This document shows positions 1-9,041 of a stretch of DNA of 64,000 nt, piece by piece. The DNA comes from Streptomyces sp. NBC_00271 (GTDB lineage: Bacteria; Actinomycetota; Actinomycetes; Streptomycetales; Streptomycetaceae). The notes below the pieces were generated by a model. It was not told the DNA's origin and made no database searches. It saw only the letters and a list, made by a program, of their open reading frames with translations. The number at the start of each line of letters is the position of its first letter. The first letter of the stretch is position 1. A program made the position numbers and the translations under genes. Where the stretch lies: positions 10,354,001 through 10,418,000 of the forward strand of contig NZ_CP108070.1 in assembly GCF_036178845.1 (NCBI RefSeq), read 5' to 3'.

Positions 1-387
1 ACGGTGGGACTCGACACCGAAACCCTCTACACCGAGGGACAGGTGGCGATCCTGCCCAGCTCGCACGCATTGTCCGGCCGCTCTCAGATCCGGATGGCCG
101 AGGTCACCGCACTGCCGGAACTTCCGATGGCACGCTGGCCCGGTCCTGGCGGCAGCTACCCGGAGGGACCAGGGGCAGAGGTACGGAACCTGACACAGCT
201 CTTCCAGCTGATCGCGCTCGGCCGTACCACCGTGATCATGCCCGAGTCCGCCGGCACCGACCTGCGCCGGGATCTCGCCGCCGTGCCCGTCGTGGATGCT
301 CCGCCCGTGACAACGGTGATCGCCTGGCCGCCGCAGAGCCGACTTCGCGCGGTCGCCGACCTGATCCGTGTAGCGACACGTCTTTGA
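1..387 (+). CDS. LysR-family regulator, C-terminal part (5' end outside window)
   Basis: The reading frame is open from the first base and stops at 387, so only the last ~128 residues of a larger protein are present. What is visible looks like the second half of a LysR effector-binding domain: alternating hydrophobic strands, an 'RNLTQLFQLIALGRTTVIMPES' type segment (the usual 'lv..GlGia.lP' strand-turn of this fold) and a final 'TVIAWPPQSRLRAVADLI' helix. The DNA-binding helix-turn-helix is outside the window. No neighbouring target is evident. Family assignment is by sequence pattern only. Confidence 0.7.
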   Translation, partial: TVGLDTETLYTEGQVAILPSSHALSGRSQIRMAEVTALPELPMARWPGPGGSYPEGPGAEVRNLTQLFQLIALGRTTVIMPESAGTDLRRDLAAVPVVDAPPVTTVIAWPPQSRLRAVADLIRVATRL

Positions 388-448
388 CCGGCTGTTCTCC
401 CCATGGCGGAGCCGTCATCAGCAGTGCGAGGGTGACTACCCGGCTGGG

Positions 449-1019
449 TCAGCGGTCGCGCTCCCGTGCGTGCAGGTGACCGGCGAGGGGGTAGGCGGGC
501 GGTGCCGCGGGCAGGGTCGTGATCAGTTCGTACCCGCTCTTCTGCCCGACGCGGCATGACGCTGTGTTGTCCACTTGATGCACGAGTTCAAGGTGCTTCG
601 GACCGTCATCGGGGAAGGCGGTGAAGGCCCAGTACGTCACCGCCCGCAGCGCTCCGGGTGCCACTCCCCGGCCGCGCGCACGCGCTGCGGTCCAGTAGCC
701 GACCTCGGCGGACGAAGCGCCCGGGGTGACGTTCTTTGAGGACCACGTGACCCGCCAACCGTCCCTCAAGGCCCGCGGCTTGGGCTTCCGTGATGGCAAA
801 TCCGAAGCGGTCTCCCGTCTCCCATCCGCGTTGCTGGTCCTGAATCCACCGTGCCGCGCTCGCCTCGTCGTGCACGGCTGAGCTCGTCCATCGGCGCAGG
901 GCGTCATCCTGATACAGCTCAACCAGGTCGGCAGCGTCTGTCGGGCTCCAGGGACGCAGTATGAGAGCGGGGGCTGACGGTGTGGCGTCCGCCTCCAGCC
1001 GTACGGCGATCTTGTCCAT
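449..1019 (-). pseudogene. GNAT-family acetyltransferase broken by a frameshift
   Basis: The start at 1019 gives an N-terminal half typical of GNAT enzymes acting on small molecules or ribosomal proteins (LILRPWSPTDAADLVELYQD, then SAVHDEASAARWI). Around 725-745 the homology moves to another frame, which then continues with EVGYWTAARARGRGVA, the acetyl-CoA-binding motif region, and the C-terminal 'VHQVDNTASCRVGQKSGYE' motif, stopping at 449. Together the two frames make a full-length ~190-residue GNAT domain, so this is one gene with a single indel. A sequencing error cannot be excluded. Confidence 0.7.
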
Positions 1020-1073
1020 CGGTCGAGGGTACGTGGCCGCGGCGAGCTGCGACCAGCGCTCTCCCGGCGGGTT

Positions 1074-1619
1074 CTAGGCGGTGGTGCCGCCCGAGTAGTC
1101 GCTCTTGAAGGTGGTCTCGATGGTGGTGGCAACGGGTTGGGCGACGCCGGTGCCCGTGAGGATGATGCCCAGTTCCCGGTTGTTGCTCAGCGAGTTGCTG
1201 CTGATGTTCATGGAACCCGCTTCCACCTTCTGGGTGGACAGGCCGTAGTCGGCGACCATCGCCTTGGCGTGGATGTAGAAGCCGTTGGGGTCGGAGTATC
1301 CGACGACGGTGCCACCGGCCGCCTTGATCGCGGACACCTCGCTGGAGTAGCTGGAGGGGCTCTCCAGGACCAGCCGTACGGCGACGCCCGCCTGCGCCCT
1401 CGCCACGATGGCGTTGACCATCGCGCTGTCGCTGAGTTCCAGTTCCTCGACGTCGAGCGTCGTGGTGGTGCCGTTGATCAGGGACAGCAGGCGGCTGCGG
1501 GAGTCGGTGGGGGACCAGAGCAGATGGTCGCCGTCGGTCGGGGTGATCGCGGTGCCCGTGTAGTCCGCGTTGAAGACCTTCTCGATCGAGGCGACGTCGC
1601 GGCTGTCGTCGTCGAACAC
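1074..1619 (-). pseudogene. Phospholipase D-like protein, truncated to the C-terminal half
   Basis: This frame of ~181 codons carries one HKD motif of the phospholipase D superfamily: IHAKAMVADYGLSTQKVEAG followed by SMNISSNSLSNNRELG. PLD enzymes need two HKD motifs, and the N-terminal one is absent. Just upstream on the same strand lies a relic of an unrelated beta-helix protein, so the 5' half has been lost by recombination. The GTG at 1619 lies inside former coding sequence and is unlikely to be a true start. A functional protein is unlikely. Confidence 0.65.
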
Positions 1620-1789
1620 CCCCGCCCGAGCCGCCCGCCTGCCCGGCCGTCATGTGGTCCGGTGTCTTTCCGGTCGGGGACTGCTTGGCGGAGCCCTCCG
1701 GGGACGGCGCCGCCGAGTCGAAGGCGCCGGGAGCGCGCCCCCAGGACGGTGCCCGGCGTCGCGCCGGCCCGGGCGACCCGGTTCTTGCC

Positions 1790-2232
1790 GTCGTCGCTCC
1801 CACCGGTACGGGCCGTACGGCACCGGCGCAGCAGCGGGTCGGTACCGCTGCCCAGGACGATGCCGGGGCCGGCGGTGCCAATGACCCGTACGTCCTCCAG
1901 CACCGTACGGGCCTGGCTGGTCAGGTGGATGCCTGCGCTGGTGTCGTGCACGACCGTGCGCAGCACCTGGCTGGTGCAGCGGTCCTCCAGGGCGATGGCC
2001 GGGCCGTCGGTGGAGGAGATGTCGCACTCCTCGACGGAACCCTGTGCCTCGCCGTTGCCGCGGGCGTCGCGGATGGTGCAGCCGCGTACCGTGACCCGGC
2101 GGTCAGGTTCTCCGCGTACGTCCGGGGAAGCACGCTGATGACGGCGCCGCTGCGAGCCCTCGCCAGGGCCTCACCGATCGTCCGATAGCCGTCCGGCCGC
2201 TCCTGGTCGACCGTCAACAACTGGCGTGACAA
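1790..2232 (-). pseudogene. Right-handed beta-helix protein, frameshifted N-terminal fragment
   Basis: From the ATG at 2232 the first ~42 residues (MSRQLLTVDQERPDGYRTIG, then EALARARSGAVISVLPRTY) match the start of actinobacterial parallel beta-helix proteins. After ~2105 the homology jumps frame and resumes with short beta-helix rungs (VRGCTIRDARGNG; VEECDISSTDGPAIALEDR; VLRTVVHDTSAGIHLTSQAR) to about 1800. Rungs between the two segments are missing, so there is an internal deletion as well as a frameshift. It then abuts the phospholipase D relic. Full-length relatives carry a long C-terminal region not seen here. Confidence 0.6.
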
Positions 2233-2330
2233 GCGTGAAACCTCCTACGCGGTCGCAGAGTGTCGCGGTCCGCGGGAGGGCATTCCGCTGGCGACATCGA
2301 TTTGTCCTGTTATCATCATTACGTAGAGTG

Positions 2331-2464
2331 ATGACTCATTGCATGGCTGTGAGCGTCCTTGCCGTACAGCCCGTGTGTGATGTTCGGGAACGAGAGCGCG
2401 CCGGGACGGCCGGCCCCGAAGGGGTGTCCCAGCGTATGACCAGGTCTGAGGGCATGACTCACTG
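2331..2464. promoter_or_regulatory. glpF upstream region with an 11-bp direct repeat
   Basis: The 324 bp between the beta-helix relic and glpF hold no supported gene. They contain two near-identical 11-mers, ATGACTCATTG at 2331-2341 and ATGACTCACTG at 2454-2464, spaced by ~123 bp. The second lies ~90 bp upstream of the glpF start. Streptomyces glp operons are known to be controlled by the IclR-type regulator GylR, so these could be operator half-sites. No gylR-like gene is adjacent here. The operator role is inference. Confidence 0.3.
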
Positions 2465-2556
2465 TTTGTGCGGTTATTTCTTGATCGCCCTATGCTGATG
2501 CCGTGCGGACTCGGGCAGTCGACGGCCGGTTCTGAGCCGGCGGGAAGCGGGCTTCC

Positions 2557-3402
2557 ATGAGTGAGCGGTTTAGCAGGTCGGGGTTGGTAGGTGAGCTGTC
2601 GGCCGAGTTCGCGGGCACCATGATTCTCATCCTCTTCGGTTGCGGCGTGGTGGCCCAGGTGGTCGCCGGCGGAGCGCTCACGACTCCACCGGGTGGCCTC
2701 GGAAACCACGACAGCATCTCCTGGGCGTGGGGCCTCGGTGTCACTTTGGGTGTCTACGTCGCGGCACGGCTGAGCGGTGCCCATCTCAACCCCGCGGTGA
2801 CCGTCGCCCTGGCCACGTTCAAGGGCTTCCCGTGGAGCAAGGTGGCGCCCTACGCACTGGCACAGACGGCCGGCGCCTTCGTAGCGGCCCTCCTCGTACG
2901 GTGGAACTACACCGAGGCGCTGGCGAAGGCCGACCCCGGTCACACCTTCAAGACACAGATCGTGTTCTCCACGCTCCCCGCCAACGGCAACACGAACCTG
3001 CCGGTCTACGAGTGGGGCGCGTTTCGCGACCAGGTCATGGGGACCGCCATCCTGCTGCTGCTGATCCTGGCCATCACGGACCTGCTCAACACACCCCCCG
3101 GCGCCAACCTGGGCCCCTTCATCATCGGCCTGGTCGTCGTGGGCATCGGCATGGCCTGGGGCACCAACGCGGGCTACGCGATCAATCCGGCACGTGACTT
3201 CGGTCCTCGTCTGGCCAGTTTCCTGACGGGATACGGCGGAGCATGGCGAGATCAGTACGGGAACTTCTACTTCTGGGTGCCGATCCTCGGTCCCCTGGCC
3301 GGTGGTCTGATCGGCGCGGCCCTGTACAAGTTCTTCGTCGGCCGGTTCCTGCCGACAGGGGAGCCCGAGCCCCCGGGCCGCATCCCCGCCCCCAAGGACT
3401 GA
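2557..3402 (+). CDS. glpF: Glycerol uptake facilitator (MIP/aquaporin family)
   Basis: A 281-residue integral membrane channel that lets glycerol diffuse into the cell. Both half-helix signatures are present: NPA at residues 78-80 (GAHLNPAVTVA) and NPARD at 210-214 (GYAINPARDFGPR). The Asp directly after the second NPA-R is the hallmark of glycerol facilitators rather than strict water channels. Six hydrophobic segments with an internal repeat fit the family, as does the length. It lies 22 bp upstream of glpK on the same strand, giving uptake plus trapping. The usual third partner, glpD, does not follow. Confidence 0.95.
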   Translation: MSERFSRSGLVGELSAEFAGTMILILFGCGVVAQVVAGGALTTPPGGLGNHDSISWAWGLGVTLGVYVAARLSGAHLNPAVTVALATFKGFPWSKVAPYALAQTAGAFVAALLVRWNYTEALAKADPGHTFKTQIVFSTLPANGNTNLPVYEWGAFRDQVMGTAILLLLILAITDLLNTPPGANLGPFIIGLVVVGIGMAWGTNAGYAINPARDFGPRLASFLTGYGGAWRDQYGNFYFWVPILGPLAGGLIGAALYKFFVGRFLPTGEPEPPGRIPAPKD

Positions 3403-3424
3403 CGCCTACTAAAAGGTGGCACCC

Positions 3425-4942
3425 ATGGCGGATTTCGTCGGCGCGGTGGACCAGGGGACCACCAGTACCCGATTCATGATCTTCGATCATGCGGGCAACG
3501 AGGTGGCGAAGCACCAGCTGGAGCACGCCCAGATCCTTCCTCGCTCCGGGTGGGTCGAGCACGACCCGGTGGAGATCTGGGAGCGCACCAACTCCGTGAT
3601 GCAGAACGCCCTGCGGCACGGGAACCTGTCCCCGACCGACTTGGCCGCGATCGGCATCACCAACCAGCGGGAGACCACGGTCGTCTGGGACCCGCGCAAC
3701 GGCCGCCCCTACTACAACGCCATCGTCTGGCAGGACACCCGCACCGACTCCATCGCCGCGGCCCTGGAACGCTCGGGCCAGGGAGACGTCATCCGCCACA
3801 AGGCGGGCCTGCCGCCGGCGACCTACTTCTCCGGCGGCAAGATCCAGTGGATCCTGGAGAACGTCGACGGCGTCCGCGAGGCAGCCGAGCAGGGACACGC
3901 GCTCTTCGGCAACACGGACTGCTGGGTCCTGTGGAACCTGACCGGCGGCCCCGACGGCGGCATCCACGCGACCGACGTGACCAACGCCAGCCGCACCATG
4001 CTGATGGACCTGGAAACCCTCGCCTGGGACGAAGAACTGCTGGGCTTCTTCCACATCCCGCGGGAGATGCTGCCCACCATCAACCCCTCGTCCCATCGGG
4101 AGGCGTTCGGTGTGACGCGCGCATCCCGGCCACTGCGCGCCGCCATCCCCATCAGCGGGGTGCTCGGCGACCAACAGGCGGCCACCGTCGGACAGGTCTG
4201 CTACGCGCCCGGCGAGGCCAAGAACACCTACGGCACCGGCAACTTCCTGGTGCTCAACACCGGCACGGAACTGGTCCGCTCACAGCACGGCCTTCTCACC
4301 ACCGTGGCGTACCAGTTCGGCGACAGCCCGGCGGTCTACGCCCTGGAGGGCTCCATCGCGGTCACCGGGTCCGCGGTGCAATGGCTGCGCGACCAGATGA
4401 AGATCATCAGTAGCGCGGCCGAGAGTGAGACCCTGGCCCGCACCGTCGAGGACAACGGCGGCATGTACTTCGTCCCGGCGTTCTCGGGCCTGTTCGCCCC
4501 GTACTGGCGCTCCGACGCCCGGGGTGCGATCGTCGGCCTCGCCCGGTACAACGACAACGGGCACCTGGCCCGGGCGACCCTGGAAGCCATCTGCTATCAG
4601 AGCCGCGACGTCGTCGAGGCCATGGAGCAGGACTCCGGAGTCCACCTCGACGTACTCAAGGTCGACGGCGGTGTCACCGCCAACGACCTGTGCATGCAGA
4701 TCCAGGCCGACGTCCTCGGTGTACCGGTCAGCCGCCCGGTCGTCGCCGAGACCACCGCGCTCGGCGCCGCCTACGCCGCAGGGCTGGCCACCGGCTTCTG
4801 GCAGGACACCGACGAACTGCGCACCCACTGGCAGGAGTCGAAACGCTGGGAGTCCCAGTGGTCCGACGGCCGACGAGCGGAGGGCTACGCGGGCTGGAAG
4901 CAGGCGGTGGAGCGCACGCTCAACTGGGTCAAGGTCGAGTAG
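3425..4942 (+). CDS. glpK: Glycerol kinase
   Basis: Phosphorylates glycerol with ATP to sn-glycerol 3-phosphate in the cytoplasm, trapping what GlpF admits. It is a 505-residue FGGY-family kinase: the N-terminal ATPase motif is [11 protein letters not shown], the substrate region is [11 protein letters not shown], the second-domain motifs include [13 protein letters not shown] and [13 protein letters not shown], and the C-terminal part has [18 protein letters not shown]. The ATG at 3425 is preferred over a GTG at 3416 because an AAGG ribosome site lies 9-12 nt upstream of it. It forms an operon with glpF. No glpD follows; downstream is relic DNA. Confidence 0.95.
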   Translation: MADFVGAVDQGTTSTRFMIFDHAGNEVAKHQLEHAQILPRSGWVEHDPVEIWERTNSVMQNALRHGNLSPTDLAAIGITNQRETTVVWDPRNGRPYYNAIVWQDTRTDSIAAALERSGQGDVIRHKAGLPPATYFSGGKIQWILENVDGVREAAEQGHALFGNTDCWVLWNLTGGPDGGIHATDVTNASRTMLMDLETLAWDEELLGFFHIPREMLPTINPSSHREAFGVTRASRPLRAAIPISGVLGDQQAATVGQVCYAPGEAKNTYGTGNFLVLNTGTELVRSQHGLLTTVAYQFGDSPAVYALEGSIAVTGSAVQWLRDQMKIISSAAESETLARTVEDNGGMYFVPAFSGLFAPYWRSDARGAIVGLARYNDNGHLARATLEAICYQSRDVVEAMEQDSGVHLDVLKVDGGVTANDLCMQIQADVLGVPVSRPVVAETTALGAAYAAGLATGFWQDTDELRTHWQESKRWESQWSDGRRAEGYAGWKQAVERTLNWVKVE

Positions 4943-5005
4943 ACCGGCACGCGGAACTCGTTGCTTTCGGGGTCCGCGTGGATCGTCCACGACACGTCGC
5001 GAAGA
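4940..5005 (-). pseudogene. Possible VOC/glyoxalase-family C-terminal relic
   Basis: On the minus strand a short segment reads [20 protein letters not shown], which resembles the 'aDPEGNEFcv' C-terminal strand of vicinal-oxygen-chelate (glyoxalase/bleomycin-resistance) proteins. Only ~20 residues support this and no start or N-terminal domain is present. The remainder of 4943-5377 has no gene I can support. An imperfect 8-bp inverted repeat (4948-4955 / 4973-4980) overlaps it and could serve glpK as a weak terminator. Confidence 0.3.
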
Positions 5006-5377
5006 TGTCTTCGCGGAGGATGCGTGCCTTCGATGTGCTGGAAACCTGGCCTCGCGGACCGGGCGGAGCGGGATGAGGAGGGCAGGCGATCGGTTGTGGT
5101 CCGCCGGGTCACGGGTCTGTCCCAACGGGCGGCGGCCGCGAACAGGTGCGCGACGGTGGCGGGAACCGCCGTCCCGGCTGGCCGGCGGCGCGTCCCGGCG
5201 CGGTCTGCCCAGTGATGGCGCGCGTTGTGCCTGGCTGTGCGTGTAACAGGAATGTCCTATGCGGTGACTGGACGGAACGGCCGACCGGGCAGGGCCGCTC
5301 CTGTTGGTCGGAAACGCTCGCTCGTACCGACCCGTACCGAGCGGCCGACACTGCCAACCGATACCGAGGTAGAAACG

Positions 5378-6067
5378 ATGCGCGTTCACAAGCTCACCTT
5401 CGCCGCCCTGGCCGTCGCCGCCGGTCTCTCGCTCACGGCCTGCCAGAACGACGACGCCGACACGGGACAGAGCGCCCCGTCGTCCGGGGCCACCGCGTCG
5501 TCCTCGGGCGGCGGTTCGGACTCGGGCAGTTCGGACCAGGGCGGCGCGAAGAACTCCGCCGGGACGAGCTCCGCAACGAACTCCGGCGCAACGAATTCCG
5601 GCGGGACGGGTACGGCTGCCGGGACCGGCTCCCACGCGAACGCCAAGGTCGGCAAGTGCCGTACCGACGAGTTGGAGATCACGGCGAAGGACAACACCAT
5701 CGACGGCGACCCCGACGGCACCGTCGTGGTCGAGCTGACGAACCACAGCGGCCGGGACTGCACGATCTCCGGGTACGCGGGCGTCGACCTGAAGACCAAC
5801 GCGGGGTCGCTGTCCGCGAAGCGCACCGGCCAGCAGGCCACCTCGGCCGTCCTCAAGAACGGAAAGTCGACGTACTTCCCCGTCAACTACCCGTTCAACA
5901 AGTCGGGCGGCTCCGGCGTCCGCGTCACCGGGCTGGTGGTGACCCCGCCTGACGAGACGAAGTCGGTCACCCTCAACTGGCCGGGCGCCGCCACGCTGCC
6001 CGTCACGGACGGCTCCGGCTCCCCGGTGAAGGTCGGCCCGGTCGGAAGCGCCGGTCAGGGCGGCTGA
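5378..6067 (+). CDS. DUF4232 domain lipoprotein
   Basis: A 229-residue exported lipoprotein of unknown function. The N-terminus (MRVHKLTFAALAVAAGLSLT followed by AC) has a basic n-region, a hydrophobic stretch and a lipobox ending at Cys-22. A ~65-residue low-complexity Ser/Thr/Gly/Ala linker follows, then a compact C-terminal DUF4232 domain with two conserved cysteines (GKCRTDELEI and GRDCTISGYAG). The ATG at 5378 is chosen because GAGGTAG lies just upstream and the lipoprotein signal begins there; longer upstream frames lack one. It stands alone between glpK and a tetR gene. DUF4232 proteins are common and uncharacterised in streptomycetes. Confidence 0.85.
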   Translation: MRVHKLTFAALAVAAGLSLTACQNDDADTGQSAPSSGATASSSGGGSDSGSSDQGGAKNSAGTSSATNSGATNSGGTGTAAGTGSHANAKVGKCRTDELEITAKDNTIDGDPDGTVVVELTNHSGRDCTISGYAGVDLKTNAGSLSAKRTGQQATSAVLKNGKSTYFPVNYPFNKSGGSGVRVTGLVVTPPDETKSVTLNWPGAATLPVTDGSGSPVKVGPVGSAGQGG

Positions 6068-6153
6068 CCCGCCCGCCTGGACCAGTCGGCCACCGGGTCC
6101 CGGATCCCGTCACCCACTGCGGCGCGGTATTGGGTGGTCAGGCTCTCGGGTTC

Positions 6154-6213
6154 GTTAGAAGTTGTAACTCACCCTCGGAGGGAGTGTCAATAACCATCGT
6201 GATAACCTCTAAC
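6154..6213. promoter_or_regulatory. Inverted repeat upstream of tetR (candidate operator)
   Basis: Two arms in opposite orientation lie just upstream of the TetR-family gene: GTTAGAAGTTGTAAC at 6154-6168 and GATAACCTCTAAC at 6201-6213, whose reverse complement is GTTAGAGGTTATC. The shared core is GTTAGA(A/G)GTT(G/A)T. The second arm ends 23 bp before the ATG. TetR proteins usually bind such repeats and repress their own gene, so autoregulation is likely. Binding is inferred, not shown. Confidence 0.5.
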
Positions 6214-6236
6214 TAGACGGCGAGGGAGGGCAGGTC

Positions 6237-6890
6237 ATGGACGAGGCAGAGGTGACGACGCCACGCGAGCGCTACCGCGCCCAGGTGCGTGCGGAGATCA
6301 AGGAGCGTGCGTGGGAGCAGATCGCCACGGCGGGGGCGTCCGCGCTCTCCCTCAATGCGATCGCCAAGCGCATGGGCATGAGCGGGCCCGCGCTGTACCG
6401 GTACTTCGCCAGCCGTGACGAGCTCATCACCGAGTTGGTCAGGGATGCGTACCGCAGCCTCGCCGACACCTTCCGAGCGGCCCGCACCGCGGGTGCCGAC
6501 CCGACCGGCCTCGCGCACGCGCTGCGCGGCTGGGCCCTGGCCGACCCCCAGCGGTACTTCCTCGTCTACGGCACCCCCGTCCCCGGATACCACGCGCCCG
6601 AAGACATCACCGCGATCGCCTCCGAGATCATGGCGGGGCTGCTCGACGCGTGCGCCGAGCTGTCCGCGGACGGCCCGGCGACCCCGTTTGACGCCCACCT
6701 CGCCGACCACCGGGACTGGGCGGGTGGGCACCCCGCCCCGCCCGCCACGCTCCACCGGGCCCTGACCTTCTGGACCCGCCTGCACGGCGTCCTGTCCCTG
6801 GAACTCGCCGGCCACTTCACCGGGATGGGGTTCGACCCCGCACGGTTCTACGACGCCGAGCTGGCCGACCTGCTGGGCGGAGCTCCATGA
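6237..6890 (+). CDS. TetR/AcrR-family transcriptional regulator (WHG-type C-terminal domain)
   Basis: A 217-residue DNA-binding repressor candidate. Residues ~15-62 form the TetR helix-turn-helix (EQIATAGASALSLNAIAKRM, then GPALYRYFASRDELITELV). The remainder matches the ligand-binding domain of the group with a C-terminal WHG-like domain (HALRGWALADPQRYFLVYGT; LHGVLSLELAGHFTGMGFDP). A strong purine-rich ribosome site (GAGGGAGGG) precedes the ATG. Its likely operator is the inverted repeat at 6154-6213. There is no divergent partner gene, and the next gene is convergent, so the target besides itself is unknown. Confidence 0.85.
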   Translation: MDEAEVTTPRERYRAQVRAEIKERAWEQIATAGASALSLNAIAKRMGMSGPALYRYFASRDELITELVRDAYRSLADTFRAARTAGADPTGLAHALRGWALADPQRYFLVYGTPVPGYHAPEDITAIASEIMAGLLDACAELSADGPATPFDAHLADHRDWAGGHPAPPATLHRALTFWTRLHGVLSLELAGHFTGMGFDPARFYDAELADLLGGAP

Positions 6891-7007
6891 CCGCGACGGT
6901 GTTCGGGAGCGAGCGCGAGGTCGACGGCACTCCCGCGAACGCATCCCTCGGGATACGTTCACGGGATCAATCGACTGAACCCAAGGACTTCGCCTCCTGC
7001 TGGAGGG

Positions 7008-7820
7008 CTACGTGCGGGGGAGCGACGTGTTGGTGATCGGGAGCGGCTGGTCCGCGCCCGCCACGTAGAGGTCCGTCGGAGCCGTGCGCAGCTCGAACGT
7101 GTCGTCGTCGCGCGAGACGCGCACGGACAGCACGAAGAAGCCGTCGTCCTCGGTGGTCGTCTTCACGTGGTACTCGCTCTCCCAGTAGGTCTGGAGGAAG
7201 ACCTCGGTACCCCCGGGCTCGACCCCCTTGGGGAGGGTGACCTTGCCCTGGACGGTGAGGATGTCGCCCGCCTTCACCTTCTTCTTGTTGACCTGGTAAC
7301 TGAGGGAGCTGGACTTGGTGTTGGCGGCCACGGTGGTGTCCGCGAAGTAGCCGTCCTGCGGGGTGTTGAGGTCGCCGTCCTCGTCGTAGAGAGCGGTGAT
7401 CTGTACCCCGTGCTGGACGTTGAGCAGGCTGCTGCCGGTCACGTGGTCGATGTCGACGTCGGGGACGGTGAACTTCCCGCTTGCGTCGGTGACCGGCTTG
7501 CCCAGGTCGCGCGGCTCGTAGTAGTTGGGGTCGATCGGGTCGCCCCACGGGTTCCAGGTGGTGAATTGAACGACCTCCTTGATGGTGACGGGGATGTGGG
7601 GCGCCGGGGTGCCGTCGGCCTTGGTGACGGTGCCGGTGACGTCGACGTGGCGGTTGTCGTAGTCGGTGCTGGCCGGGTTGGTGGTCACGGTCAGCACATA
7701 GGCGTCGCCGGGGGAGGCGTCCGAGGGCTTGGCTGAGGCGGCGGGCGCGGACAGCGCGCCTGCGGCGAGCAGGAGCGCGGCGGTGGCGGCAAGCCGCGTC
7801 GGCAGGGACTTCCTGGACAC
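7008..7820 (-). CDS. Secreted protein with Ig-like/carboxypeptidase-regulatory-like domains
   Basis: A 270-residue exported protein of unknown function. Residues 1-30 form a Sec signal peptide (basic start, long Ala/Leu core, APAASA cleavage context). The mature part has repeated beta-rich modules with phrases typical of bacterial Ig-like domains: HVDVTGTVTKADGTPAPHIP, VTDASGKFTVPDVDIDH, then VKAGDILTVQGKVTLPKGVE and DDGFFVLSVRVSRDDD. Many streptomycete surface or matrix proteins share this plan. It stands alone. The 430 bp upstream (7821-8249) hold its promoter region and nothing else I can support. Confidence 0.75.
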   Translation of the reverse strand: MSRKSLPTRLAATAALLLAAGALSAPAASAKPSDASPGDAYVLTVTTNPASTDYDNRHVDVTGTVTKADGTPAPHIPVTIKEVVQFTTWNPWGDPIDPNYYEPRDLGKPVTDASGKFTVPDVDIDHVTGSSLLNVQHGVQITALYDEDGDLNTPQDGYFADTTVAANTKSSSLSYQVNKKKVKAGDILTVQGKVTLPKGVEPGGTEVFLQTYWESEYHVKTTTEDDGFFVLSVRVSRDDDTFELRTAPTDLYVAGADQPLPITNTSLPRT

Positions 7821-8249
7821 AGGGGAGCTCCAACTTCGGTCGGGACTGGAGAAGTTGCTCCGGGCGGCACCGGTTCCGCCGCGGCGCAGGTGTGCGACGC
7901 AGCAGGTTCGACCGGCGGGGTGGGACGGGAGTTGTGCCCTGCGCGGCCGCTGTTACGCGGCTGTGGCAGGAGGCGGATTTGTCCGGGTTGCGGGTTCACC
8001 TGGACGTCGGCCGCAGGCCGCCCCGCATTGCCCTCGACGGGTGGATGACGGGGATCTGGAGGGAGAGGTCCAGGGCCTGTGCGTACACCGCAGCGATCCG
8101 ACCGACCGCAGCTCCAGTCTGGGCGAACTCACCGCCGAGGAGCGCCAGTTGCTCGACGAGCGGCCTCGATGCGCGACGACACCCTCGACACCTTCCTCTT
8201 CCTCGGTACGCCGCTCACGCACCCGCAGTGCTCAGAACTCGCCCACTCT
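7821..8249. other. Gap without a supported gene
   Basis: About 430 bp between two minus-strand genes. Several frames are open because of the GC content, but none shows a recognisable domain, a convincing ribosome site or homologous phrases. It should contain the promoter of the secreted protein ending at 7820 and the downstream end of the PAP2 operon. Confidence 0.4.
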
Positions 8250-9038
8250 CTACGGGTGTTGCGCACCACCCTGTGTCCGGGGCCTCGCACCGGTGAGTTC
8301 GGGCTCCAGTCCCTCCGTCAATCCGGCATGACCGCGGCCTGCGTCGGTGCGCCAGGCCTCGAAGGCCCAGGTGGTGAGGGTGACGACGGCGAGGCCCAGC
8401 AGCCAGCCGCCCACGACATCGCTGAACCAGTGCACGCCGAGCGCGATCCGGGTGAAACCGACGCCGAGCACGGACACGACCGCGGCGCACCAGCACGGCA
8501 CCCGCAGAGCGCGCGGCACCATGGGCAGCAGGACCAGCAGCAGGATCGCGAACGAGGTGGTCGCGGTCATCGCGTGCCCCGAGGGGAAGGAGTATCCCGG
8601 TGCGTGCGCGACCGGGTCCTCCAGGGACGGTCTGGCCCGCTCGACCACCGTTTTGACCAGCAGCCCGACGAGTCCGCCGGCCACGGCCGTCACGGCGGAC
8701 CAGGCGGCGAGTCGCCAGGCCCGGCGGTACAGCAGCCACACGGTCAGCAGCGCGACGACCGTCCGCAGCGTGAACGGGTCCCACACCCGGTCGGACAGGA
8801 AGCGCAGGGTGTGCGTCCACGCCGGGTGTTCGAGGGCGGTCTCGTTCAACCGCCGTGCCGCGCCCACGTCGAGACGGCGCAGCGGCTGCCAGTGCCCCTC
8901 GACCAGGACGAGCAGCAGTCCGAAGGGCACGGCGGCGACGGCGGCGACGGCGGCAGAACCGAGCAGGTGGATGCCGAATCTCCGGTCGGCCGCCCGGCGG
9001 CGACGGTCACGAAGGCGCTGGGCCGTGGCGCGGACCAC
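8250..9038 (-). CDS. PAP2-superfamily membrane phosphatase
   Basis: A 262-residue integral membrane lipid phosphatase candidate. All three PAP2 signatures are present: KTVVERARP (K-x6-RP), YSFPSGHAMT (PSGH with catalytic His) and TRIALGVHWFSDVVGG (SR-x5-H-x3-D-like, catalytic His and Asp). About five or six hydrophobic segments surround them. It dephosphorylates lipid phosphates (for example phosphatidate, diacylglycerol pyrophosphate or undecaprenyl pyrophosphate); substrate cannot be read from sequence. It is the last gene of a three-gene operon, 3 bp after the YihY-family gene, next to a second PAP2 domain fused to a lipid kinase. Confidence 0.85.
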   Translation of the reverse strand: MVRATAQRLRDRRRRAADRRFGIHLLGSAAVAAVAAVPFGLLLVLVEGHWQPLRRLDVGAARRLNETALEHPAWTHTLRFLSDRVWDPFTLRTVVALLTVWLLYRRAWRLAAWSAVTAVAGGLVGLLVKTVVERARPSLEDPVAHAPGYSFPSGHAMTATTSFAILLLVLLPMVPRALRVPCWCAAVVSVLGVGFTRIALGVHWFSDVVGGWLLGLAVVTLTTWAFEAWRTDAGRGHAGLTEGLEPELTGARPRTQGGAQHP

Positions 9039-9041
9039 CCT

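Noticed and set aside
4948..4980. Hairpin after glpK as a terminator
   Set aside because: Only 8 bp with a 17-nt loop and it coincides with the VOC-like coding relic; too weak to list as a terminator.
4280..5746. A 488-codon minus-strand frame overlapping glpK
   Set aside because: Shadow of glpK and the DUF4232 gene; no protein-like features except the short VOC-like piece listed separately.
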